Shown: positions 1 to 5,847 of the stretch, in pieces | Position numbering within the stretch: position 1 is the first letter of the stretch | How the letters are laid out: the number at the start of each line of letters is the position of its first letter | DNA from: Candidatus Uhrbacteria bacterium | GTDB taxonomy: Bacteria; Patescibacteriota; Patescibacteriia; 2-12-FULL-60-25 | NCBI GenBank assembly: GCA_023246325.1 | Contig: JAHFIO010000030.1 | Coordinates: forward strand, 1 to 8,968 | Length of the DNA: 8,968 nucleotides | Direction of reading: 5' to 3' | The notes under the pieces: generated by a model | Database searches by the model: none | Told to the model about the DNA's origin: nothing | What the model saw: only the letters and a program-made list of their open reading frames with translations | Program-made: the position numbers and the translations under genes

Positions 1-975
1 AAAAATTGCAAAATAGCATGGATACAAAAGTTGTAAGGTATTTTCTATTTTAGTAAGTAAAATATCAGATTTTAATAATTCGTTGTCATTTGTTTTTAAA
101 TCCTCTTTAAAAACTCGTAAAGCTTCAATATGTGCGCATACCATATTATGCAACCAAAGTATAAACGCTGGTTGTTTTTCTAAAAATGGTTTTATGGCAT
201 GTTCAGATACGATATCCATCGTAGCTTCATTTTGGGATAAATAAAAATTTTGTAATTTTGCTTTATCACTTCCTCGAACATCGTCCAAAATAAAATCATT
301 CGTATCAGTATTTTTTGGAGTGAATTCACTAGGTATACCAAAAGTTAATAATTTTGCTTTTTCTTCATTTGTAAATAAATCTTTAGCATCAATTTCATCT
401 AATAGTATGTTTAGAAGGTCTCCCTGTCGAAATCCTTGGGTGATGTGTATAGGTTCATGCATTCCGTACATTACTCTATTTATGAGAGCGAGCATTTTTT
501 CTTGGGGAGATACCTGTTGCTTATGCGGTTGCTGTTTATCGATTGCTTTTAATATTTCTTCTCTTGGTATAGTTATTGGTTGTATTTTGCCGACACCTTG
601 TTTTTTTAAATGTGGTTTTATGCCCAGTTCTGATAAAAATTCAGGTGACATATACATATCATGTGGGAAATGTATAAGTGGACCAAAGTATGTAGGTTGG
701 ATATTAAATTGAACTATCATTGATCCTGGATTTTTCGTTACTATAGTTGGATTATCAAAAAAAGATTTTACCGCATGTAGATACAATTCTATTTTTTCTT
801 CAGGAACGCCATGTTCTCTAAAAATATGCAGGATGCGGGAAAGAGGCGAATCTGGTTTTTCACTTAAAAATTGTTTTTCAAGTGTGTCCGTGCTTTTAAT
901 AGCCATATCTACATCCTGACCTTGGTTTTCTGTTGGGATTGCGCGCACAAAAGGATTTTTTTCTAAGCTTCTCAT
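1..975 (-). CDS. Hypothetical protein, partial (C-terminus beyond left edge)
   Basis: Reading leftward from the ATG at 975-973, the frame stays open for 325 codons to the window edge, so the gene is real but its end is missing. The product begins MRSLEKNPFVRAIPTENQ. It has no signal peptide and no clear membrane segment. A central stretch rich in aromatic, His and Pro residues (about residues 90-110, including FGPLIHFPHDMYMSPEF) is followed by a Lys/Gln-rich linker near residues 135-150, and the second half looks mostly helical. I recognise no family. There is no Shine-Dalgarno sequence; a TATACT box lies 8 bases before the ATG, which fits a leaderless mRNA. The gene is co-oriented with tRNA-Arg, whose 3' end is 30 bases upstream. 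Unbroken length and codon-like composition make coding likely; function is unknown. Confidence 0.8.
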   Translation of the reverse strand, partial: MRSLEKNPFVRAIPTENQGQDVDMAIKSTDTLEKQFLSEKPDSPLSRILHIFREHGVPEEKIELYLHAVKSFFDNPTIVTKNPGSMIVQFNIQPTYFGPLIHFPHDMYMSPEFLSELGIKPHLKKQGVGKIQPITIPREEILKAIDKQQPHKQQVSPQEKMLALINRVMYGMHEPIHITQGFRQGDLLNILLDEIDAKDLFTNEEKAKLLTFGIPSEFTPKNTDTNDFILDDVRGSDKAKLQNFYLSQNEATMDIVSEHAIKPFLEKQPAFILWLHNMVCAHIEALRVFKEDLKTNDNELLKSDILLTKIENTLQLLYPCYFAIF

Positions 976-983
976 ATACGAGT

Positions 984-989
984 AGTATA
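984..989 (-). promoter_or_regulatory. Putative -10 box, leaderless start of the leftward gene
   Basis: Read on the minus strand, this is TATACT (5 of 6 matches to TATAAT), followed by 8 bases and then the ATG at 975. Transcription starting 7-8 bases after the box would begin at or next to the start codon. No -35 is recognisable; that position falls in the tRNA-Arg 3' end. Confidence 0.5.
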
Positions 990-1005
990 TAGTAAATGTT
1001 GTAGT

Positions 1006-1081
1006 TGGTGCACCCCAGACGATTTGAACGTCTGACCTTTCCCTTCGGAGGGGAATGCTCTTCCAGCTGAGCTAGGGGTGC
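1006..1081 (-). tRNA. tRNA-Arg (anticodon CCG)
   Basis: A complete 76-nt cloverleaf reads on the minus strand. The acceptor stem GCACCCC/GGGGTGC has 7 pairs. The D arm is GCTC/GAGC with GG in the loop. The anticodon stem TTCCC/GGGAA closes the loop CTCCGAA, giving anticodon CCG, which reads the Arg codon CGG. The variable loop is AGGTC, and the T arm is AGACG/CGTCT around TTCAAAT. The discriminator is A and the CCA tail is encoded. All stems pair fully. I could not assign a convincing promoter in the 33 bases shared with the divergent small ORF. Confidence 0.97.
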
Positions 1082-1095
1082 GTATGCACGAAGTG

Positions 1096-1104
1096 TGATA
1101 TATT
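1096..1104 (+). promoter_or_regulatory. Putative extended -10 promoter of the small-ORF unit
   Basis: The sequence TGATATATT has the TGn extension plus TATATT (5 of 6 matches). The ATG at 1114 follows after 9 bases, so the mRNA would have almost no leader. The same nine bases recur at 3360-3368 before another gene, which supports a shared promoter element. Confidence 0.5.
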
Positions 1105-1113
1105 GTGGATACT

Positions 1114-1239
1114 ATGACAATACCTACACCCATACAAATAAAAGAGGTGCAAACTATTCTGCAGGATTTGCAAAATGCGACCGTACAGTTGAATGCGGAA
1201 TTAGATTTAATTGAAACTGAGGAAGAGAATACACAATAA
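1114..1239 (+). CDS. Small ORF, 41 aa, likely translationally coupled to the next gene
   Basis: The ATG at 1114 opens 41 codons, beginning MTIPTPIQIKEVQTILQDLQ and ending in TAA at 1237-1239. The middle has a heptad-like spacing of Ile, Val and Leu, and the tail is acidic (ETEEENTQ), so a single amphipathic helix is likely. The TAA is separated by one base from the ATG of the downstream gene at 1241, an arrangement typical of coupled translation. An extended -10 box lies 9 bases upstream and no Shine-Dalgarno sequence is visible. I recognise no family. It could instead be a leader ORF that sets expression of the 318-residue protein. Confidence 0.55.
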   Translation: MTIPTPIQIKEVQTILQDLQNATVQLNAELDLIETEEENTQ

Positions 1240-1240
1240 T

Positions 1241-2197
1241 ATGTCTCAAGATCCACAGATGAGAATGCGAGAATCTTCTTCTTCAAAAGAAGATGAGTTA
1301 GATCAAGCTGCAATAAAAGAGATTGAGTTGGATGCAGCAGCGAATGCGGGAGTGCAAGATCAGCCTAAATCTCAACCTGAATTATATGAGGTGAAGCAAT
1401 TCGTATATAGAGTACCACCATCTGGATATCCAGAAGGTTTTGATCCTACGAAAAATCTAGATATTCAACCAGGAAAAGTTGAAATATTATTTCGTGATAT
1501 CGAAAGTTTTCATCAAGAAATTAATCATATTGAAAAAGTTGCTTCTGAGGCACTTGCACGTCAAGTGGAGGCAATAAAACGATTGCTAACTACAGAAGAA
1601 ACTGTATTACAAGGGGATGGTGTCTATCGTTCCGTAGAAGTAAAAAAAGAAAAACTAACGGTATTAGGAGAGGCGGTAGATTTTTATCGTAAATTATTAA
1701 ATAGAAGGTTGGTTCAATTTGGATTAGTGGCACTTATGGGTGCATCGGCTGGTGCAGGTGTTAAACATGGTATTGAAGAGTCGCAGTCGGACAATGTCGT
1801 AACTACAGAAGAAGGTAAAATAGGAATTCGTGAAGTACGTGCAGACTCAAAAAAACGTACTCTGAGTGATAAAGAAATTTCTGAATTAGCTACAAAAGGT
1901 GCTATGGATGTTTTTACTGAGCTTATACAAGATGATTCAATGTCATTGATGCAATCTGGTGACACCGAAGCATTTTGGTTACAAGTAGATGAGTTAGAAA
2001 ATAAAATGTCAGAAAAATATAGTTTAGCAAAGATACATATTGATTACGAATTACAAAAACTCATAAAAGAATATGCGGATACACAATTGTCAGATGGAAA
2101 AATGAAAACAGATTTATTATCACATCAATATGACTCATGGACTCATCCTGAAGGCAAAGAGGTATTAGAAAAAGATGAATCGTTAAAAAGAGAGTAA
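1241..2197 (+). CDS. Hypothetical protein with one hydrophobic segment (318 aa)
   Basis: I chose the ATG at 1241 because it follows the stop of the upstream 41-codon ORF by one base. An in-frame TTG at 1211 lies inside that ORF and has no better ribosome site. The first 45 residues are low complexity, rich in Ser, Glu, Asp and Gln, and probably disordered. Residues about 70-155 are charged and helical, with likely coiled-coil character. A short hydrophobic, Gly/Ala-rich segment at about 157-173 could be a membrane helix. The rest is a charged, mostly helical domain ending in a Lys/Glu-rich tail. There is no signal peptide. The 1:1 arrangement with the small ORF suggests a two-gene operon. There is no terminator after it: the tRNA-Lys promoter begins 6 bases past the stop. 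I do not recognise the family. Confidence 0.8.
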   Translation: MSQDPQMRMRESSSSKEDELDQAAIKEIELDAAANAGVQDQPKSQPELYEVKQFVYRVPPSGYPEGFDPTKNLDIQPGKVEILFRDIESFHQEINHIEKVASEALARQVEAIKRLLTTEETVLQGDGVYRSVEVKKEKLTVLGEAVDFYRKLLNRRLVQFGLVALMGASAGAGVKHGIEESQSDNVVTTEEGKIGIREVRADSKKRTLSDKEISELATKGAMDVFTELIQDDSMSLMQSGDTEAFWLQVDELENKMSEKYSLAKIHIDYELQKLIKEYADTQLSDGKMKTDLLSHQYDSWTHPEGKEVLEKDESLKRE

Positions 2198-2202
2198 TCC
2201 TT

Positions 2203-2231
2203 TTGACTTTTCAATTATAAATTGTTACCCT
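2203..2231 (+). promoter_or_regulatory. Putative stable-RNA promoter for tRNA-Lys
   Basis: A -35 box TTGACT (2203-2208, 5 of 6 matches) is followed by a 17-base spacer and a weak -10 TACCCT (2226-2231). A GC-rich discriminator, CGGCGC, comes next. A GC-rich discriminator is known for stable-RNA promoters under stringent control. Transcription would start around 2238, about 20 bases before the tRNA. The spacer holds a small inverted repeat, CAATT-ATA-AATTG (2212-2224), which may be chance in AT-rich DNA. Confidence 0.45.
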
Positions 2232-2258
2232 CGGCGCTGTGTGTGCTCGCAATACCGA

Positions 2259-2334
2259 GCAGCGGTAGCTCAGCTGGTAGAGCAGGGGCCTCTTAAGCCC
2301 AAGGTCCCGGGTTCGATCCCCGGCCGCTGCACCA
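2259..2334 (+). tRNA. tRNA-Lys (anticodon CTT)
   Basis: This is a 76-nt cloverleaf. The acceptor stem GCAGCGG/CCGCTGC has 7 pairs. The D arm GCTC/GAGC encloses AGCTGGTA. The anticodon loop CTCTTAA gives anticodon CTT, which reads the Lys codon AAG. The variable loop is AGGTC, and the T arm is CCGGG/CCCGG around TTCGATC. The discriminator is A and the CCA tail is encoded. The outermost anticodon-stem pair (27-43) is a G-A mismatch; the other four pairs are sound. An intrinsic terminator follows directly. Confidence 0.97.
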
Positions 2335-2340
2335 AAAAAA

Positions 2341-2363
2341 CATCTCATTATAGAGATGTTTTT
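2341..2363 (+). terminator. Intrinsic terminator of tRNA-Lys
   Basis: The arms CATCTC and GAGATG enclose a 6-base loop and are followed by five T. Seven A (2334-2340) precede the hairpin, so A-U pairs can lengthen it and it may also work on the minus strand. Confidence 0.8.
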
Positions 2364-2370
2364 GATAGTG

Positions 2371-2379
2371 TGTTATTCT
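2371..2379 (+). promoter_or_regulatory. Putative extended -10 promoter, leaderless start
   Basis: TGTTATTCT carries the TGn extension plus TATTCT (4 of 6 matches). The ATG at 2388 follows after 8 bases, and a nearer ATG at 2382 after 2 bases. A start site 7-8 bases past the box would place the 2388 ATG at the 5' end of the mRNA. Confidence 0.5.
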
Positions 2380-2387
2380 GTATGAAT

Positions 2388-3362
2388 ATGTCTATTGAAA
2401 ATAAAAAAACTAAAGTTGAAGGGCCACTTACCAAGGAAGAATCAACTCGTATCGATGAAGATCGTGCTGCACTTAGGTCATACAGTGAGGCACATAATCT
2501 TCGTCATCTAGAAGGTAGAATAGAGCATGGATTAGATCCGTCTGGAATGCTTGCAGTTGAAGATTCTCGACTGCTTGCAGAAGAGATAGCAGAAAAACTC
2601 GGAACATCTATTGAGGAATGTGAAGCATTCATTGCAGAACTTCACACAACGGGTCCATGGGTACGCATTGAAGAATTAAGAAATGGTGGAACAACCCTAC
2701 GCGCAAAAATGTATCTTACATTAGCTGGTGTATGTGGAGAAAAATTAATACGTAAAGGTCAACATTCTCCACGAGAATATATTGATGATAGAAATCGCGT
2801 CATGCGAGAACTCACATCTCTTAATCGGCAGGATAGGAAAAAAGCGGAACAAGAATTTGAAAAAAATCTTCAAGAACGTGTATATGATTTATCTGATAAA
2901 GAAATAATTGAAATAAATGGAGTCGAGGTTATTTTGGCGAGTGGCGATCCATTTATTGCTATGGCAGCTGAAGGTTTCGAAGGAGGTATTTCAAAATCAG
3001 GTCCTGATGGTAGTCCTGATTCAATGTATTTTGTTGGTACACAGTCCATAGATGAAAGATCAATTACCATGCTGGGCTTTGTTCCGGTATTTGCAGAAGT
3101 CCCAGGGTCACCATCACTGAAGCGTGTGGAAATAGGCTCAGAAGAAGCAAAAAAAGGTAGAATTGTATATGCGGAACCATCAGCATTAGATGAACCATTA
3201 CAAGAACGTGTTGGCAAATTAAAAAAAATAGCAGGTGGATTATTTCTTGCATATAATAATAAAGATTTGGCGATACAATTATTAGGAGCTGAATTATTTG
3301 GTAGAAAACATAATTATGTATTTAGTGAAGTTGGAACCGATGAAACTATAGATGGTAGATGA
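2388..3362 (+). CDS. Hypothetical protein (324 aa)
   Basis: The frame continues upstream through tRNA-Lys, so its earliest start (2241) cannot be right. I chose the ATG at 2388 because the extended -10 box at 2371-2379 would make it the first codon of a leaderless mRNA. The ATG at 2382 is an alternative giving two more residues. The protein starts MSIENKKTKVEGPLTKEES and is soluble, with no signal peptide or membrane segment. Residues about 55-120 are helical and could hold a small helix-turn-helix-like fold, but this is only an impression. Residues about 120-170 are very charged. The C-terminal half is a mixed alpha/beta region with Gly-rich turns (GGISKSGPDGSPDS) and ends in DETIDGR. I recognise no family. 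The next promoter overlaps its stop codon. Confidence 0.8.
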   Translation: MSIENKKTKVEGPLTKEESTRIDEDRAALRSYSEAHNLRHLEGRIEHGLDPSGMLAVEDSRLLAEEIAEKLGTSIEECEAFIAELHTTGPWVRIEELRNGGTTLRAKMYLTLAGVCGEKLIRKGQHSPREYIDDRNRVMRELTSLNRQDRKKAEQEFEKNLQERVYDLSDKEIIEINGVEVILASGDPFIAMAAEGFEGGISKSGPDGSPDSMYFVGTQSIDERSITMLGFVPVFAEVPGSPSLKRVEIGSEEAKKGRIVYAEPSALDEPLQERVGKLKKIAGGLFLAYNNKDLAIQLLGAELFGRKHNYVFSEVGTDETIDGR

Positions 3363-3368
3363 TATATT
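3360..3368 (+). promoter_or_regulatory. Putative extended -10 promoter of the lipoprotein gene
   Basis: TGATATATT is identical to the element at 1096-1104. Its first three bases are the TGA stop of the upstream gene. A start about 7 bases later would give a leader of roughly 43 bases that contains the whole hairpin at 3390-3417. Confidence 0.45.
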
Positions 3369-3389
3369 GACTTTTTCTGCGTTTTCTGC

Positions 3390-3417
3390 AAAGGTACTCC
3401 CACAAAGGAGTACTTTT
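3390..3417 (+). promoter_or_regulatory. Leader hairpin that sequesters the Shine-Dalgarno sequence
   Basis: GTACTCC (3394-3400) pairs perfectly with GGAGTAC (3407-3413) around the 6-base loop CACAAA. The stem extends outward by a G-U pair and three A-U pairs (3390-3393 with 3414-3417). The GGAG at 3407-3410 is the Shine-Dalgarno sequence for the ATG at 3419 and lies in the 3' arm. The hairpin ends in four T one base before the start codon, so it could also act as a weak terminator for the upstream gene. Folding would hide the ribosome site, as in an RNA thermometer or another translational switch. Confidence 0.6.
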
Positions 3418-3418
3418 C

Positions 3419-3922
3419 ATGTTCAAAACATTTAGTGCACTTACTGTATCCTGCCTTGTTTTTGCCTGTGCGGGGCCGAATGCGCAATTCAAAACACCGC
3501 TTATTTCCGAAACCTATGGGGAAAGATTGATTTGCGTGCCGGTACGCAATCAGCCTGCATTTGCCACATTCGCGTGTGGGAATGAAAATGCTAGAACAAC
3601 CACGGTTATTGATCCAAATGGACATGCAATTATTGATCGACGGGAACCATCCGCAGAACCAGTTATTGCGCTCGAAGATACAGAATGTGTGAATTTCACG
3701 CCATTGCCAAATCAGCAATGTGGTTTTCCGCCAAATACACCGCTGCATTCAACGGCTATTCTTATTCTGCCGCAAGTGGTGTCGATGACTCTCATTGCAA
3801 CGGATCGATTACAACTTGTTATCGATGGCATGGTTGTGAGAGTCGCGTATCCTCTCGATGACAATGGTCGAACATTTTTAATGGGGAGAGGATTACCTGA
3901 AAACGTTGTTCACGGTCTTTAA
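3419..3922 (+). CDS. Putative small secreted lipoprotein (167 aa)
   Basis: The ATG at 3419 has a GGAG 8 bases upstream. The N-terminus MFKTFSALTVSCLVFACAGP is a short signal sequence: one Lys, a hydrophobic core, then V14-F15-A16-C17 fitting a lipobox, so cleavage before Cys17 and lipid anchoring are plausible. The signal is short for the class and C12 is an alternative. The mature part is about 150 residues, looks beta-rich, and has Cys near residues 39, 53, 89 and 100 that could form disulfides. I recognise no family. The gene stands alone between the promoter-hairpin and its own terminator. Its base composition looks richer in GC than the genes on its left. Confidence 0.75.
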   Translation: MFKTFSALTVSCLVFACAGPNAQFKTPLISETYGERLICVPVRNQPAFATFACGNENARTTTVIDPNGHAIIDRREPSAEPVIALEDTECVNFTPLPNQQCGFPPNTPLHSTAILILPQVVSMTLIATDRLQLVIDGMVVRVAYPLDDNGRTFLMGRGLPENVVHGL

Positions 3923-3924
3923 AT

Positions 3925-3955
3925 ACGCATCCTGCCGAATGGATGCGTTTTTTTT
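3925..3955 (+). terminator. Intrinsic terminator of the lipoprotein gene
   Basis: ACGCATCC (3925-3932) pairs perfectly with GGATGCGT (3941-3948) around an 8-base loop. Eight T run from 3948 to 3955. The 5' arm and loop contain the word ATCCTGCC, the reverse complement of the dispersed GGCAGGAT motif. Confidence 0.9.
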
Positions 3956-4001
3956 ATGCTTGTGTTAAGGTATGCAAAGAACATTCAATAGGAGAAAATA
4001 C

Positions 4002-4592
4002 ATGGCGATCTATATTCCTCGTTGGGTTGCGGTTCGACAATATGTTGATAGCTTGAATATTTTTACAGATGATAGATTTCGGCAGGATGCAGTTTCTGCG
4101 CGCGCAAGTGCGCGAGGTGCGGCTACTGCACTTGCAACTCGATTGCTTGTAAAGCTTGGTGTTCAAAAACCACCTGTGAATATAATTCATTTTGCAACTC
4201 ATTTTGGCATCACCCTTATGGTTGGTGCGAAAGATGAGCCGCAATTTAATTATGACATCGCACTTGATGTGCGTGATCCAGCGACTGTACGTCTGTGGGT
4301 GCATGATAAAATGCATTTTCAGGAACAGCGTTCGTTTTATGCGCATGCGATGGGACATCTATTTTTGCATCCTTTTCCTGATAGCAAAGTACTGACGTGT
4401 TCTTGGTATGAGAATACGGAAGATATTTTCGAGCATGAAGCGACTGCATTTGCACGTGAATTGCTTATGCCAATTTGGATGGTGGAACGGGAAAGAAAAG
4501 ATCCGTTTTATTTCAATGAGTTTCAGTTGGCGAAACAATTTGATGTCCATAGTTCGGATATGCATCGTCGATTGGAGCTATTTAAGAATTAG
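4002..4592 (+). CDS. ImmA/IrrE-like (DUF955) protein, catalytic Glu replaced
   Basis: I chose the ATG at 4002 because AGGAG lies 7 bases upstream; an ATG at 3972 has no ribosome site. The product is 196 residues. Family members are zinc metallopeptidases that often cleave an Xre-type repressor; the signature is HExxH followed by an acidic ligand in an E-x-x-A-x-x-F-A helix. Here the region reads H115-A-M-G-H119-LFLH, so both zinc-binding His are present but the catalytic Glu is Ala116. The second motif is intact: E144-H-E-A-T-A-F-A-R-E-L-L-M-P157. Upstream residues about 55-110 fit the usual fold (PPVNIIHFATHFGI, then strands). No HTH domain or neighbouring Xre gene is present. It may be an inactive pseudo-peptidase, a ligand-binding protein, or an enzyme using another base. 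The gene sits alone between two terminators. Confidence 0.8.
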   Translation: MAIYIPRWVAVRQYVDSLNIFTDDRFRQDAVSARASARGAATALATRLLVKLGVQKPPVNIIHFATHFGITLMVGAKDEPQFNYDIALDVRDPATVRLWVHDKMHFQEQRSFYAHAMGHLFLHPFPDSKVLTCSWYENTEDIFEHEATAFARELLMPIWMVERERKDPFYFNEFQLAKQFDVHSSDMHRRLELFKN

Positions 4593-4617
4593 ATTTTTTT
4601 GGCGGCAGGATGTAGAG

Positions 4618-4640
4618 CCTCGACATTGTCGAGGTTTTTT
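4618..4640 (+). terminator. Intrinsic terminator of the ImmA/IrrE-like gene
   Basis: CCTCGAC (4618-4624) pairs perfectly with GTCGAGG (4628-4634) around a 3-base loop, followed by six T. A copy of GGCAGGAT (4604-4611) lies 6 bases upstream of the stem. Confidence 0.9.
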
Positions 4641-4684
4641 GTTAAGGTCGTATTGTTCTTTCACAACGTACAAAGGAGTTTCAC

Positions 4685-5770
4685 GTGCCTATCAAAATCG
4701 AAAAAGAGCGTCGTTGGCTTGCATCATCGTTTAATCTTCAAGTTCTTATATCTGAAAGTCTTGAAATTAAACAGGGATATGATGATTTGTCTAGTGGCAG
4801 ACGTGTGAGACTCATCAATGATGAGAAAGCATTGATCACGTATAAATCAGGGTCTGGGCTTGCGCGTCTTGAAGATGAATTGCCTGAAAACGAAACTGAT
4901 TATAAAACTGCAGCTTTTGTCTATAAAGGTTGCCGATATGCACTCGAAAAAACGCGATTTTTATATCAGGGCAAAGAGTCTGGATGGACGGTAGATGTTT
5001 TCAAAAATGAGCTGAAGGGTATCACGCTTATTGAGTATGAGCATCCTGATTGCGATAAGCTCACCATCCTGCCCTCATGGTTTGAGGGGATTGAAGTGAC
5101 GGATTCCATTACAAATTCGCACTTGGCGCGTTTGGCATATGATTTGAAGCATATGACATATTCTGGCTCGGTTCGGGATTTGCTTTTGTCTTCGAAACGA
5201 TTGCCTCGTATTGTATTGACGGGTGGTCCTTGCTCTGGAAAAAGCACGGCCATGAAAGCCATTGAGTCAGGATACGGGGATCGGGTCACCTGCATGCGTG
5301 AAATGGCGACCATGGTTATAACGCATGGTGTTTTGCCAAGTACGGATAAAATGCAGTCATGGCATTTCAATCGTTTTTTGCATGGTGTTCAAAGTGATTT
5401 TCAAACAATCACGGACACGCAAGCGCGTGCAAAAGGAAAGAGTTTGCTTGTGCTTGATCGTGGGAGCATTGATAATGCCGCATATGTTTCAGGTGGTTTA
5501 CCTGAATATGAAAAAATGTGTCATACCACGCGCGAGGTTGAATTCGCGAAATATGATATGGTATTATTTTTGGATACACCTCCACGTGATGTGTATGAGA
5601 GCAAGAAGGCAAATAATCCTGCGCGTTATGAAACATATGATGAGGCGCTTGCTGTATCCGCACGAATTAAAAATGTGTGGCGGAATCATCCTGGGTTTCG
5701 CGTGATGCCGAATGATTCTTGGGGTAGAAAATTAAGTGAGATTCTGATTTGCGTAAATAGTTTTTTGTAA
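4685..5770 (+). CDS. CYTH domain-P-loop NTPase (AAA_28/NadR-like) fusion
   Basis: I chose the GTG at 4685 because AAAGGAG lies 6 bases upstream. The product is 361 residues. Residues 1 to about 160 form a CYTH (triphosphate tunnel) domain: IEKERRWL is the E-x-E-x-K signature with Arg10 for Lys, followed by family-like RVRL, ALITYKSG, LEKTRFLY and WTVDVF strands. CYTH enzymes bind and hydrolyse triphosphorylated substrates with metal. Residues about 173-360 form a P-loop NTPase: Walker A G180-G-P-C-S-G-K-S-T188, a Walker B-type VLDRG with Asp258, and the lid NPARYETYDEA typical of AAA_28/NadR-kinase-like proteins. This domain pair recurs in bacteria but its substrate is not known to me, so I assign no reaction. 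It is probably cytoplasmic. A possible weak -10 (TATTGT, 4651-4656) precedes it, and a terminator follows. Confidence 0.88.
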   Translation: MPIKIEKERRWLASSFNLQVLISESLEIKQGYDDLSSGRRVRLINDEKALITYKSGSGLARLEDELPENETDYKTAAFVYKGCRYALEKTRFLYQGKESGWTVDVFKNELKGITLIEYEHPDCDKLTILPSWFEGIEVTDSITNSHLARLAYDLKHMTYSGSVRDLLLSSKRLPRIVLTGGPCSGKSTAMKAIESGYGDRVTCMREMATMVITHGVLPSTDKMQSWHFNRFLHGVQSDFQTITDTQARAKGKSLLVLDRGSIDNAAYVSGGLPEYEKMCHTTREVEFAKYDMVLFLDTPPRDVYESKKANNPARYETYDEALAVSARIKNVWRNHPGFRVMPNDSWGRKLSEILICVNSFL

Positions 5771-5776
5771 GTGTTT

Positions 5777-5805
5777 AGTGCTAGGTATTACCTGGCACTT
5801 TTTTT
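5777..5805 (+). terminator. Intrinsic terminator of the CYTH-NTPase gene
   Basis: AGTGCTAGGT (5777-5786) pairs with ACCTGGCACT (5790-5799) around the loop ATT. That makes ten pairs, one of them G-U. Seven T run from 5799 to 5805. Confidence 0.93.
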
Positions 5806-5810
5806 GATTA

Positions 5811-5840
5811 TAGACAAATAACCCTTTGGCAGGATAAGAT
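5811..5840 (+). promoter_or_regulatory. Putative leaderless promoter of proS
   Basis: A -35 box TAGACA (5811-5816, 5 of 6 matches) is followed by an 18-base spacer and -10 TAAGAT (5835-5840, 4 of 6 matches). The ATG at 5848 comes 7 bases after the -10 box, where transcription would be expected to start. There is no Shine-Dalgarno sequence. A copy of GGCAGGAT (5828-5835) overlaps the first base of the -10 box. Confidence 0.55.
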
Positions 5841-5847
5841 TGTCTAT

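Noticed and set aside
320..712. A 130-residue plus-strand frame
   Set aside because: It is the shadow of the long open minus-strand frame 975-1, has no ribosome site, and its composition is Cys/Ile/Phe-rich as expected for an antisense frame.
1082..1130. A promoter for tRNA-Arg in the divergent intergenic region
   Set aside because: TTGTCA at the right place on the minus strand has only a poor -10 partner (CACACT) at 17 bases; too weak to annotate.
1211..1240. TTG at 1211 as start of the 318-residue protein
   Set aside because: It lies inside the 41-codon ORF with no ribosome site, and the ATG at 1241 is placed for translational coupling.
972..1313. A 113-residue minus-strand frame
   Set aside because: It covers the whole of tRNA-Arg and overlaps two plus-strand genes with better support; the residues over the tRNA are read-through of stem sequence.
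2241..2387. Upstream extension of the 324-residue protein to a GTG at 2241
   Set aside because: The extension would translate straight through tRNA-Lys and its terminator; the apparent residues are a read-through of the cloverleaf.
3367..3372. TTGACT as a -35 box for the lipoprotein gene
   Set aside because: No -10-like sequence lies 16-18 bases downstream; the overlapping TGATATATT is a better candidate as an extended -10.
3373..3389. Tandem TTTTCTGC-G-TTTTCTGC in the lipoprotein leader
   Set aside because: Two 8-base copies only, in T-rich DNA; no sign of an operator or a longer repeat.
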